Counted from the first letter of the stretch, positions 1-6,923 are shown. The stretch is DNA of 7,020 bases from Candidatus Poribacteria bacterium (GCA_002687025.1 NYZG01000017.1:1-7020), one strand, 5' to 3'. The notes: a model not told the origin generated them from the letters alone. Translations and numbers: made by a program.

Positions 1-326
1 TGCACTGTCTCAACATCCCCTGCCGAACCCGCGTTCCCAATCGCCGTCATGCGCGTACGGTCGAGATAGTCGCGTGGGTAGTTCTCCAGGCACTCGCCGA
101 GAGTCGTGACGCCCAGCTTGCGCAGGAGCTCGACCCTCTTTTCGGATATCCGGGCGACCGACGTGATGGGCGTGTCGGCGCCGGACAGACGGGCGACGTC
201 CGTATCTGCCGGTGGATAGACGATCGGGATCTCGGCGGGTGGCGGCGCGGGGCGCCCGCTGGGCGCATCCCACGGGGAGTCGTCCGAGGGCAGGGGGAAT
301 TCGCCCTGGCGCTCATCGGCTGGCAT
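1..326 (-). CDS. recG: ATP-dependent DNA helicase RecG, N-terminal part (runs off the left edge)
   Basis: RecG is a superfamily 2 double-stranded DNA translocase that reverses stalled replication forks and branch-migrates Holliday junctions. Only the first 108 residues are here; the 3' end lies beyond base 1. Residues 1-50 form a Pro/Asp-rich, probably disordered leader. Residues about 53-108 match the start of the RecG wedge region: a helix-turn segment (KRVELLRKLGVTTLGECL, 63-80), then YPRDYLDRTRMTAIG (83-97), which corresponds to the LRYEDRTHLYPIG stretch of E. coli RecG, then the first strand of the OB-like fold (GDVETV). The ATG at 326 is preceded by GAGG with a 5-nt spacer and lies 26 bp after the rel stop, so it is the likely start; the frame stays open further upstream inside rel. 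The helicase motifs are outside the window, so identification rests on the N-terminal signature only. Co-transcription with rel and recJ is likely. Confidence 0.87.
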   Translation of the reverse strand, partial: MPADERQGEFPLPSDDSPWDAPSGRPAPPPAEIPIVYPPADTDVARLSGADTPITSVARISEKRVELLRKLGVTTLGECLENYPRDYLDRTRMTAIGNAGSAGDVETV

Positions 327-352
327 GGCGGCCTCGTGCCACGGTCGCGGCC

Positions 353-2506
353 CTAGCCACAGCGGCGGCGCGATACGCGTCGGACGCCACGAACGCGCGC
401 CAGGCCCGCGCGGAGGGTCTCGAGCTGTTGGGCGTCTGTTACCTTGATCGTCCAATGGTGCAGCGCCGTGAAGGTGTCGGGTGTCCGCACCTCACCCGAG
501 ACGATGCTCAGTCCCATCGCGGCGATAACGTCGCTGATGTCCCGCACCAACCCGTTGCGGTCGTTGCTTTCGATGACGATCTCGGTCGGGAACGTCTCGC
601 GGCCCGAAGCCGTCCACTCGATCGTCACGATCCGCTCGAATTCCCCTGCTATCCGCGGGCAGTCCCGCATGTGCACGGTCACGCCGCGCCCGCGCGTGAC
701 ATAGCCGACCACACTGTCACCGGGCAGCGGCGCGCAGCATTTGGCGACGCGCATGACGGTGTGCTCGATGCCGTCCAGCCGCGCGTCGATCATCTGCGGA
801 GGCAGCGGCTTCGCGGGCTCCGGCTCTTCCTCGCCACTGTCAACGGGCGCGAGGAGGTGGTACACGCGCTGTGCGGACACCTGTCCCGCCCCAACATCCG
901 CGAGCAAGACTTCTGGAGACTCAGCGTCGAGTTCATCGGCGAGCGCCACGAGGCGCGCTGGCGTCAGCAGGCCCTTGGGCGTGAGGCCGTGCTTCCGCAG
1001 CTCCGTGGCGATGAGCTGACGGCCCACGCCGACGTTCTGCTCGAACTCCTGTTCCCGGAACCAGTGCTTGATCTTGTTCCGCGCGCGCGGCGTCTTCACA
1101 TGCCGCAGCCAGTCTCGACTGGGCCTGGCATCCGAATCGGTGAGGATCTCGACGACATCGCCGGTGGCAAGTTCGGACTTCAGCAACACGATCCGGCCGT
1201 TCACCCGCGCCCCGACCGTCGACAGCCCGACTTCCGTATGGACGGCGAAGGCGAAGTCCAGGGGCGTCGCGCCCGCGCGTAGCCGTTTCACGTCGCCTTT
1301 CGGAGTGAACGCGTGGATCTCGTCGTCGAACAGCTCGGCGCGCATCGACTGCAGGAACTCGCTGTCGTTGCGCACGTCCTGTATCTCGTCCAGCACGTCA
1401 CGGAGCACGGCGAACTTGTCGATCCAGCCGCGCCCGCGCGCGGACCTTTCCGCCTCGGCGGGCGTTTTGTACGCCCAGTGCGACGCGACGCCCTTCTCGC
1501 ACACGACGTCCATTGCCCGTGTGCGAATCTGTATCTCGATGGGGCGCCCGCGATCGAAGACACTCGTGTGCAGGGACTTGTAGCCGTTGGACTTCTCGTT
1601 GGCGATGTAGTCGTCGAAACGGCCGGGGACCGGCGTCCACGCCGCGTGGATAGCGCCGACGGCGGCGTAGCAGTCTGGCTGTTCGTCGACCAGCACTCGG
1701 AAGGCGATGAGATCGTCGATGTGGTCGAAGGGCACGCCACGCACGTGGATTTTGCGGTAGATGCTGTAGAGATGCTTCGGACGTCCAGTGACCTCGACGG
1801 ACTTGAGGCCGCTCTTCTCCAACTGCTGCCGCAGAACGGCTATTACCTCGCCGGTGTACTGCTCGCGTTCCTCGCGTTTCACCTGGACCATCTCGGCGAT
1901 CTCGCGGTACGCGTCGGGGTCGAGCGTCTTGAACGCGAGATCCTCGAGCTCGTTACGCATCTGGTGAATGCCGAAACGGCCGGCGAGCGGGGCATAGATC
2001 TCGCGAGTCTCCGTCGCGATGCGCCGTTGTTGCACGGGCGGCATGAACTGGATCGTCTCCATGTTGTGGAGACGATCGGCGAGCTTCACGATGATCACCC
2101 GGACATCGCGCGTCATACCCAGGACCATCTGGCGGTAGTTCTCCGCCTGCCGTTCCTCGAACCGTTGAAGACCCTTGCGGCCCATCCACGTCAGCTTGGT
2201 GACGCCCTCGACAATCCGTGTGATAGCGTCGCCGAATAGCTCTCGCAGTTCATCCGCGGTGGTGTCGGTGTCCTCGAGGATGTCGTGCAGGAGCCCCGAG
2301 CAAACCGTCGGCACGTCCATGGGCATGTTGGCGAGGTGGCAGGAGACCTCATACGGGTGCACAAGGAAGGGGCACTTCGACCGTCGCTCCTGGCCGGCGT
2401 GTCGCTCCTCCGCCATGTCATAGGCTGCGCGGAGGATGTCCGTGTCGGCTTCGTCGAGGCTGGGCCTGTGCCAGCGGACAAGTCCGACGAGTTCGTCGAA
2501 GCTCAT
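353..2506 (-). CDS. rel: Bifunctional (p)ppGpp synthetase/hydrolase, RelA/SpoT (Rel) family
   Basis: This is a full-length 717-aa long RSH protein, which makes (p)ppGpp from ATP and GTP/GDP and hydrolyses it. Domains in order: the HD hydrolase at about 25-200 with H50, H74-D75 (LLHDILEDT) and D144 (KLADRLHNM), the metal-site pattern of active hydrolases; the synthetase at about 235-350 with GRPKHLYSIYRKI (241-253), DDLIAFRV (264-271), NGYKSLHT (307-314) and EIQIRT (324-329); TGS at about 396-458 (HAFTPKGDVKRL); a helical region with an acidic/Pro linker at 557-571; a zinc-finger domain with C590, C591, H612 and C616; and a C-terminal ACT domain (about 640-712). The loop that separates bifunctional from synthetase-only enzymes reads RFDD (296-299). 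The frame is open 71 codons upstream, but that part lies inside recJ. ATG 2506 overlaps the recJ TGA as ATGA, has GGAG about 11 nt upstream and gives the usual family start. Translational coupling to recJ is likely. Confidence 0.97.
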   Translation of the reverse strand: MSFDELVGLVRWHRPSLDEADTDILRAAYDMAEERHAGQERRSKCPFLVHPYEVSCHLANMPMDVPTVCSGLLHDILEDTDTTADELRELFGDAITRIVEGVTKLTWMGRKGLQRFEERQAENYRQMVLGMTRDVRVIIVKLADRLHNMETIQFMPPVQQRRIATETREIYAPLAGRFGIHQMRNELEDLAFKTLDPDAYREIAEMVQVKREEREQYTGEVIAVLRQQLEKSGLKSVEVTGRPKHLYSIYRKIHVRGVPFDHIDDLIAFRVLVDEQPDCYAAVGAIHAAWTPVPGRFDDYIANEKSNGYKSLHTSVFDRGRPIEIQIRTRAMDVVCEKGVASHWAYKTPAEAERSARGRGWIDKFAVLRDVLDEIQDVRNDSEFLQSMRAELFDDEIHAFTPKGDVKRLRAGATPLDFAFAVHTEVGLSTVGARVNGRIVLLKSELATGDVVEILTDSDARPSRDWLRHVKTPRARNKIKHWFREQEFEQNVGVGRQLIATELRKHGLTPKGLLTPARLVALADELDAESPEVLLADVGAGQVSAQRVYHLLAPVDSGEEEPEPAKPLPPQMIDARLDGIEHTVMRVAKCCAPLPGDSVVGYVTRGRGVTVHMRDCPRIAGEFERIVTIEWTASGRETFPTEIVIESNDRNGLVRDISDVIAAMGLSIVSGEVRTPDTFTALHHWTIKVTDAQQLETLRAGLARVRGVRRVSRRRCG
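2051..2077. repeat. Perfect 11-bp inverted repeat inside rel
   Basis: The arms gatcgtctcca (2051-2061) and tggagacgatc (2067-2077) are exact reverse complements around a 5-nt loop, so the rel mRNA could form an 11-bp hairpin here. It lies in codons for the conserved RLHNMETI stretch of the HD domain (residues 145-152), next to the metal ligand D144. The protein motif constrains the bases in part, so the symmetry may be accidental. Confidence 0.6.
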
Positions 2507-5112
2507 AGGACGCCCATCTCCGCAGTGCTTCCGTCCGCGTCGACTGCGTGGCGGCGATGCCGGAGCATCATCTCCCAGTAGTCTCGCGGCGTCCGCGTTC
2601 GCCACAGCTCCGCCTGTATTCCGGTCGCACGCGCCTCTATCCGCGCGGCGCCGTAGGCTTCCGACTCGTCGAGGCTCCGGCGTTCGCCCTGTCGCGCCCG
2701 ATAGACGCCATCCGCGCACTCGACGAGGTCTAGTTCCGCAAACACCTCCGCGGCCGCGTCCACCGCGGTCGCGAGCTCCGCGCCCGCTGCGGCGCGCCAG
2801 TCTTCCAGCGTCAGCCCCTCCGCCTGGTCGCGCAGGATGCTGTACAGGCGCCTATAGCGGGCCTGCGTCGGCATCGCGGTTGCGCCGCGGGTGATGTCGA
2901 CATCGATATCGCGCTCGTTGAACAGGAGATGCACGTACCGTGTCTCGTCTTCGCCACCGTCGGCCTCGTCTTCGCGGCCAAGGAGCACCGGTTCGCACGC
3001 GACCAGGAACGAAGCATCATCGCGCGGGGGATGGCAGAAGACGACGTGCGATACGCGTGCCACCGAGGGGGTAGCCGGCGGGATGACGGAGTGCGTTGAC
3101 ACGAGAGCGCGCACACCGTCCGATCCCAGGGATTGCACGGCATCTCCCATGTCGCCGTTGGATGCTCGACTATCGCAGTAGGTCACGGCGCCGGAATACC
3201 CCAGATCGCCGAGTAGCTTCCTGGCCTGCGCGAGCGCCAGGTCGTCGCGGACGTAGATGAGCGCCTGATCACCCCGCGCGAGCACGCGCCCCAGGTACGG
3301 CGCCTTCTCCTCGCGCCGTCGGCTATCGATTATTCTAACGTCCGAGGGTGTGTCGCGTCGCGGGTAGACGCCCGCGTCCACACCGCCCGTGTCCGCTTCG
3401 ATCATCCAGTCGCTTACGGTGATCTGGACGTTGCGGCGGCCGCGGTACTCGTTTATGCCCACGCGTCCGGCGACATCCACCTCGGCGCCGGGCGTGCGAA
3501 GAGCCACGGCCCGGTCGGCGTCGTTCCACGCCACGACTCGGGTCGAGTCGCGGCCGTCGGTCAGCGTCGCGCTCAGATGCTGTAGCTCGTGACCCATCAG
3601 ACGCGGCTCGCCCGCGACGCTGAGCCCACGGAATCCGAAGCGCGGCGCCGGATTGCCCTCGCCGAACGGCTCCATCAGGTCCAATTCACCGACCGCCGCG
3701 GCGCCGATGTCGCCCAGCGAAAGTACGGCGTCCAGGTGGGTCACGCGCTGGAGATGGTCCGCTGTCAGGCGTTCCCGGGCGATCTCGACCAGTTGCTCCC
3801 GCAGCGCGGGTAGCTCCGCGATCTCCATGGACAGACCGGCGGCGGCCGCGTGGCCGCCGAACGTCGTCATCTTGTCCGCACATTCCAGCAGCGCGTCTTG
3901 GATGTGGAAGCCGGGGATGCTGCGCCCGGAGCCCTTCCCCGTGTCGCCCTGAATGCCGATGACGATGGCTGGGCGCCAGAAGCGTTCGACCAGGCGGGAG
4001 GCGACAATCCCGACGACGCCCGGATGCCAGTCGTCCCGAGCTACGACGATTATTGGATCGCGGTCCGGGTCGAGTTCCGTCTCGACGATCTTCGTCGCGT
4101 CGTCGGTGATGCGCCGCTCTACCTCCCGGCGCGCGGAGTTGGCTTCGTTCAGTCCGTTGGCGATTTCCATCGCCTGAGCATCGTCGTCGGTGGTAAGCAG
4201 CTCGACCACTACGTGCGCGCGGTCCAATCTGCCCGCCGCGTTGATCCGGGGGCCAAGTACGAAGCCCACATGGTAGCTGGCGAGGTCCGTGCCGTCGTCG
4301 ACGCCGGCGGCCTCGCACAGGGCGCGAATGCCGGGCCGCTTCCGCGCGGACATAACGGCGAGCCCGGCCTTTGCCAGGGCGCGATTCTCGCCGCGCAAAC
4401 GGGCGACGTCGGCGATGGTGCCGAGGGCGACCAGGTCGAGTTCATCCTCCAGGCTCGCATCGACATCCCGCGCCGCCAGCAACGCCTGACCCAGCTTGTA
4501 CGCCAGGCCGACGCCGGCGAGGTCCGGGAACGGGTAATCGCATCCATCTATACGTGGGTCGATGAGGGCTACCGCGTCGCCGGGATTCGGCAGTCGGTCG
4601 GGGTCGACAACGTGGTGGTCGGTCACGATGACGTCAAGGCCGATGGCGTGGGCGGCCGCGATGGGATCGCGCGCGGTGATGCCGCAGTCGACCGTGAGCA
4701 ACACGCTGGCGCCGCGCTCGCGTATCGTGCGCATCGCGGGTTCGTTCATCCCGTAGCCCTCGGCGGCCCGATCTGGGATATAGAAGTCGGCCTCGGCGCC
4801 GGCCCGTCGAAGCACACCCAGCAGGAGCGCGGTGGCGGTCGTGCCGTCGACATCGTAGTCGCCGTAGATCGTGATCTTCTCGCCCGCGTCGATCGCCCGG
4901 AGCAGGCGGTCGACGGCCTTGTCCATGTCAGGGAGAAGAGATGGGTCGTGCGTGTCGGCGAGAGATGGGCGCAGGAAAGACTCAACGGAAGCCGGCGTCA
5001 CTCCACGGTTGAGCAGCAGTCGGGCCAGAAGGGGCGACACGCCAGCGCTGACGCACAGTTCGGCGACGCCGCGCACCTCGATGGTTGGGGAGCGCCAAAC
5101 TGGGTGCGGCAT
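2503..5112 (-). CDS. recJ: Single-stranded-DNA-specific 5'-3' exonuclease RecJ with long C-terminal domain
   Basis: RecJ degrades single-stranded DNA 5' to 3' in gap repair, mismatch repair and processing of stalled forks. At 869 aa it is much longer than E. coli RecJ (577 aa). DHH-domain motifs are complete: YGDYDVDGTTA (83-93), VDCG (141-144), DHH (165-167), a GVGLAYKLGQAL helix (200-211), TIADVARLRGENRALAKAGL (232-251) and GPRINAAGRLDRA (287-299). The DHHA1 part has WHPGVVGIVASRLVERF (362-378), GSGRSIPGFHIQDAL (394-408) and FGGHAAAAGLSM (418-429). EPFGEGNPAPRF (481-492) leads into an OB-fold region to about 570. Residues about 590-869 form an extra domain resembling the C-terminal module of Firmicutes-type RecJ, with no catalytic motif I can name. 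ATG 5112 has GGAG with a 6-nt spacer. The stop overlaps the rel start (ATGA). It is the first gene of the recJ-rel-recG block. Confidence 0.97.
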   Translation of the reverse strand: MPHPVWRSPTIEVRGVAELCVSAGVSPLLARLLLNRGVTPASVESFLRPSLADTHDPSLLPDMDKAVDRLLRAIDAGEKITIYGDYDVDGTTATALLLGVLRRAGAEADFYIPDRAAEGYGMNEPAMRTIRERGASVLLTVDCGITARDPIAAAHAIGLDVIVTDHHVVDPDRLPNPGDAVALIDPRIDGCDYPFPDLAGVGLAYKLGQALLAARDVDASLEDELDLVALGTIADVARLRGENRALAKAGLAVMSARKRPGIRALCEAAGVDDGTDLASYHVGFVLGPRINAAGRLDRAHVVVELLTTDDDAQAMEIANGLNEANSARREVERRITDDATKIVETELDPDRDPIIVVARDDWHPGVVGIVASRLVERFWRPAIVIGIQGDTGKGSGRSIPGFHIQDALLECADKMTTFGGHAAAAGLSMEIAELPALREQLVEIARERLTADHLQRVTHLDAVLSLGDIGAAAVGELDLMEPFGEGNPAPRFGFRGLSVAGEPRLMGHELQHLSATLTDGRDSTRVVAWNDADRAVALRTPGAEVDVAGRVGINEYRGRRNVQITVSDWMIEADTGGVDAGVYPRRDTPSDVRIIDSRRREEKAPYLGRVLARGDQALIYVRDDLALAQARKLLGDLGYSGAVTYCDSRASNGDMGDAVQSLGSDGVRALVSTHSVIPPATPSVARVSHVVFCHPPRDDASFLVACEPVLLGREDEADGGEDETRYVHLLFNERDIDVDITRGATAMPTQARYRRLYSILRDQAEGLTLEDWRAAAGAELATAVDAAAEVFAELDLVECADGVYRARQGERRSLDESEAYGAARIEARATGIQAELWRTRTPRDYWEMMLRHRRHAVDADGSTAEMGVL

Positions 5113-5119
5113 GTGGGGC

Positions 5120-5137
5120 TCCGACGGTGTCCGACGG
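5120..5137. repeat. Short direct repeat overlapping the recJ ribosome binding site
   Basis: The octamer tccgacgg (plus strand) occurs at 5120-5127 and 5130-5137, with a period of 10 bp. The copy nearer recJ contributes to the GGAG ribosome binding site at 5119-5122. A 5-bp hairpin GGCAG-CGA-CTGCC (5136-5148, minus strand) lies immediately upstream. It may be chance in GC-rich DNA. Confidence 0.4.
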
Positions 5138-5190
5138 CAGTCGCTGCCATCGTCAGTGGACGCGCCCGTGCGCGCGTCGTCTGCACGTCG

Positions 5191-5196
5191 TGTATA
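5191..5196 (-). promoter_or_regulatory. Weak candidate -10 box upstream of recJ
   Basis: The minus strand reads TATACA, the only AT-rich hexamer of this kind in the 136-bp gap before recJ, about 78 nt upstream of the ATG. A fitting -35 is not evident (best is TGAACC at 19 bp, inside the preceding hairpin). The gap length suggests recJ-rel-recG has its own promoter; this is the best candidate only. Confidence 0.22.
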
Positions 5197-5207
5197 CGTC
5201 CCACACG

Positions 5208-5247
5208 GCGGTCGTGGTTCACCGCGACCGCGGGCGCCGTTGGCGCC
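5208..5247 (-). terminator. Possible terminator hairpins after the oxidoreductase gene
   Basis: Just after the TAG at 5249, the minus strand can form two hairpins. The first is GGCGCC-AAC-GGCGCC (5233-5247, 6-bp stem). The second has 10-bp arms with one C/A mismatch and a TGAA loop (5208-5231; arms GCGGTCGCGG and CCACGACCGC). There is no T-run, so this is not a classical intrinsic terminator; it could still slow or end transcription, or protect the 3' end. It separates the oxidoreductase from recJ. Confidence 0.35.
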
Positions 5248-5248
5248 G

Positions 5249-6286
5249 CTAGATTCCCAAGGGCACGGTGACGCCGTATTCCGCAGATGTCATCGCTGCG
5301 TCATAGACGCGCATGAGGCGGATCATCTGCTCGGGTGTCACGGCGAGGTCGGCTCCGTCGAGGAGCGCGGCGGCGACGTTGCGGTAGTAACCGCGCCACG
5401 AGCCTCGCACGCTCTCGATCACGAGCTCCTCGCGGGCGCCGTCACGCTCGGTCCATATCCGCGCGTGGTCGGCGGCGTCCTCGACCGCATCGTCGATGCG
5501 GCCCTCCTTCATATACGGCTCTTGCGGGTCGATCCCCGTCTTTACGAGCGCGCCGACATCCCCCATGACGTGGAACCGCGGCCGCTGGTACATGGAGAGG
5601 TTGCCCACCTCGACGCGGTAAATGGCGCCGTTCTCGAAGTTCAGATTGACGCACACGTAGCTGCCGATGTCGACTTCCCACTTGCGATATTGGAGCTGGC
5701 AGGAGACGCTGGCGACCTTCGAGGGCACGAGCGCAAGCGCCTGGTCAACGAGGTGGGCGCCCCAGTCGTACAGGATCCCGCCGCTTTCGGACTTCACGCC
5801 GCGCCAGCCGCCCGGCCCGCCGTATCGCATGATCGCCGACTCGTAGAGGTAGGGCTCGCCGATATAGCCGTCTTCGATCGCCTTCTTCACGGTCAGGAAG
5901 TCCCAGTCCCACCGTCGGTTGTGGAACACGGAGAACAGCACGTCGTTCCGCTCCGCGGCCTCGGCCATCTCGATCGTCTCGGGGGCGTTCATCGCGACGA
6001 TCTTGTCCGTCACGACCGGCTTGCCGGCGTCCATGGCCGCGACGGCGAGGTCGCGATGCGTGTTGTGAGGCGTCGCGAGAACTACCAGGTCGATGTCGTC
6101 GTCCGCGAGCACGGCATCCAGCGACCCGACGACGTTGACGTCTGGGTAGTCCTGGCGCGCGCGGGCCTGCCGCTCGGGGTTGCGCGTCGAGATGGTATGG
6201 AGCGTCATCCGCTCCTCGAGCCCGACGAGGTACGAGTGGAACGACTTCCCTGCGAATCCGTATCCGACAACTGCAACATTGACCAT
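5249..6286 (-). CDS. Gfo/Idh/MocA family NAD(P)-dependent oxidoreductase
   Basis: This 345-aa cytosolic dehydrogenase has the usual family length. The N-terminal Rossmann fold opens with VAVVGYGFAGKSFH (4-17), a GxGxxGxxxH dinucleotide motif, followed by LVVLATPHNTHRDLA (67-81). The family EKP motif appears as TDKI (93-96): the lysine (K95) is kept, Glu is Asp and Pro is Ile. The C-terminal alpha/beta domain carries FHNRRWDWDFLTVKKAI (121-137) and GGILYDWGAHLVDQAL (169-184), where D174, H178 and D181 sit at the positions expected for substrate binding and catalysis. The FHNRRWD and YDWG.HLVDQ motifs resemble the YdgJ/IolW-like scyllo-inositol and sugar dehydrogenase branch, but the substrate cannot be assigned and no sugar gene lies nearby. 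ATG 6286 directly precedes the Rossmann fold; only a weak GAGA lies about 8 nt upstream. It may be co-transcribed with the zinc-ribbon gene 42 bp upstream. Family assignment is firm, substrate unknown. Confidence 0.94.
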   Translation of the reverse strand: MVNVAVVGYGFAGKSFHSYLVGLEERMTLHTISTRNPERQARARQDYPDVNVVGSLDAVLADDDIDLVVLATPHNTHRDLAVAAMDAGKPVVTDKIVAMNAPETIEMAEAAERNDVLFSVFHNRRWDWDFLTVKKAIEDGYIGEPYLYESAIMRYGGPGGWRGVKSESGGILYDWGAHLVDQALALVPSKVASVSCQLQYRKWEVDIGSYVCVNLNFENGAIYRVEVGNLSMYQRPRFHVMGDVGALVKTGIDPQEPYMKEGRIDDAVEDAADHARIWTERDGAREELVIESVRGSWRGYYRNVAAALLDGADLAVTPEQMIRLMRVYDAAMTSAEYGVTVPLGI

Positions 6287-6328
6287 GTATCGGTCTCGAT
6301 CCCTCGGTTGGCTGGGCCGCGCCGGCTC

Positions 6329-6655
6329 CTAGTCCGACCCGGCAGCGGCGGACGCCGACGACGAACTGTCGGACTTCGAGGACGAGGCGGTGTCCGACTT
6401 CGCTGACGAGTCCGACTTCGAGTCGCCCCCGGGCTTGGAGTCGGCCTTCGCGCCGGCCTTGTAGGAGTCACTCCGGTTCTCGGTGATGTAGAACCCATCG
6501 CCCCGGAAGATAAGCCCTGCGCCGCCGCTGATCAAGCGGGAGACGGTGCCCTTCTCTTCGCACTCGGGGCAGTCTTTCACCGGCTGCGCCTTGATGCTCT
6601 GAAAACGCTCGAACCCAACGCCGCAGTGGTTGCACTTGTATTCGTACGTCGGCAT
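6329..6655 (-). CDS. FmdB-family zinc-ribbon protein with Ser/Lys/Asp-rich tail
   Basis: This is a 108-aa protein. Residues 1-60 match the FmdB putative regulatory zinc-ribbon family: MPTYEYKCNHCG, with C8 and C11, and CPEC, with C29 and C32, forming one four-cysteine zinc site. These are followed by VSRLISGGAGLIFRGDGFYIT (38-58), the other hallmark of the family. The family is named after a regulator in the formamidase region of Methylophilus methylotrophus; its general function is unknown. From about residue 66 the chain is low-complexity, rich in Ser, Asp, Lys and Ala, and is probably disordered. No membrane segment or signal peptide is present. The same frame is open upstream as far as 6985, but ATG 6655 has a perfect AGGAGG 5 nt away and starts exactly at the conserved MPTYEYKC, so the shorter form is right. 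The gene seems to have its own promoter and may be co-transcribed with the oxidoreductase downstream. Confidence 0.94.
   Translation of the reverse strand: MPTYEYKCNHCGVGFERFQSIKAQPVKDCPECEEKGTVSRLISGGAGLIFRGDGFYITENRSDSYKAGAKADSKPGGDSKSDSSAKSDTASSSKSDSSSSASAAAGSD
6332..6460 (-). repeat. Imperfect KSD-type repeats in the zinc-ribbon protein tail
   Basis: The final 43 codons encode a biased tail in which Lys-Ser-Asp recurs within Ser/Ala stretches (SKSDSSAKSDTASSSKSD, 79-96). At DNA level the plus-strand words tcggacttcg, tccgacttcg and tccgacttcg recur about every 30 bases between 6364 and 6423. Such runs are slippage-prone and often differ in length between relatives. They lie outside the zinc-ribbon fold. 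Confidence 0.7.
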
Positions 6656-6660
6656 ACGCC

Positions 6661-6666
6661 CCTCCT
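6661..6666 (-). promoter_or_regulatory. Shine-Dalgarno site that fixes the zinc-ribbon gene start
   Basis: On the minus strand this reads AGGAGG, a full match to the anti-Shine-Dalgarno core, followed by a 5-nt spacer to ATG 6655. It decides between this start and the longer open frame reaching 6985, whose extra 110 residues are Arg/Pro/Gly-rich and look non-coding. It is the strongest ribosome binding site in the window. Confidence 0.85.
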
Positions 6667-6704
6667 GGCGGCTGGCGCGCCGCCCACTCTGGAACCCGCG
6701 CGGA

Positions 6705-6713
6705 ATGATAGCA
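6705..6713 (-). promoter_or_regulatory. Candidate extended -10 promoter of the zinc-ribbon gene
   Basis: On the minus strand the sequence is TGC-TATCAT: a TGn extension and a hexamer matching TATAAT at 5 of 6 positions. This would start transcription near 6698 and give a leader of about 42 nt containing the AGGAGG site. No good -35 box is seen at 16-18 bp, which is tolerated for extended -10 promoters. It could drive the zinc-ribbon gene and the oxidoreductase together. Confidence 0.4.
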
Positions 6714-6923
6714 CGGAACGCATATCCGAGTGCCCGCCCGACGCCGCGCGAGGCGTAGGTCCCACGGGGCTGTCCGACGGGGAATCGGCCGCCGCGCAGC
6801 TGTGCGGGGGCCCGAGCGGGCCGCCACCATGTGCCGCAACGCGCGGCTGGCGCCTCCGGGCGCCGCGGGCGGCCGACCCGAATGCGCCACCGCCCCGGCG
6901 AGTCCCGCCGCGTCGGGAAACTC

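Noticed and set aside
10..316. Two small minus-strand frames of 87 and 89 codons at the left end
   Set aside because: They are out-of-frame shadows of recG, whose third frame stays open to the window edge and encodes the RecG wedge motif.
212..1282. Long plus-strand open frame (356 codons) opposite rel
   Set aside because: It is antisense to the well-supported rel gene, its product is Arg/His/Ala-rich with no recognisable domain, and such frames are expected opposite high-GC coding DNA.
2507..2719. N-terminal extension of Rel by 71 residues
   Set aside because: The extra part is read from inside recJ out of frame, is Arg-rich and unlike any Rel protein; the ATGA junction start at 2506 gives the normal family N-terminus.
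3850..5271. Plus-strand open frame of 473 codons opposite recJ
   Set aside because: Mirror of the recJ codon pattern; no motif or ribosome binding site, and recJ on the other strand is unambiguous.
4871..6406. Plus-strand open frame of 511 codons
   Set aside because: Spans the antisense of the recJ start, the intergenic gap, the whole oxidoreductase gene and part of the zinc-ribbon gene; composition is Arg/His/Val-rich without any domain.
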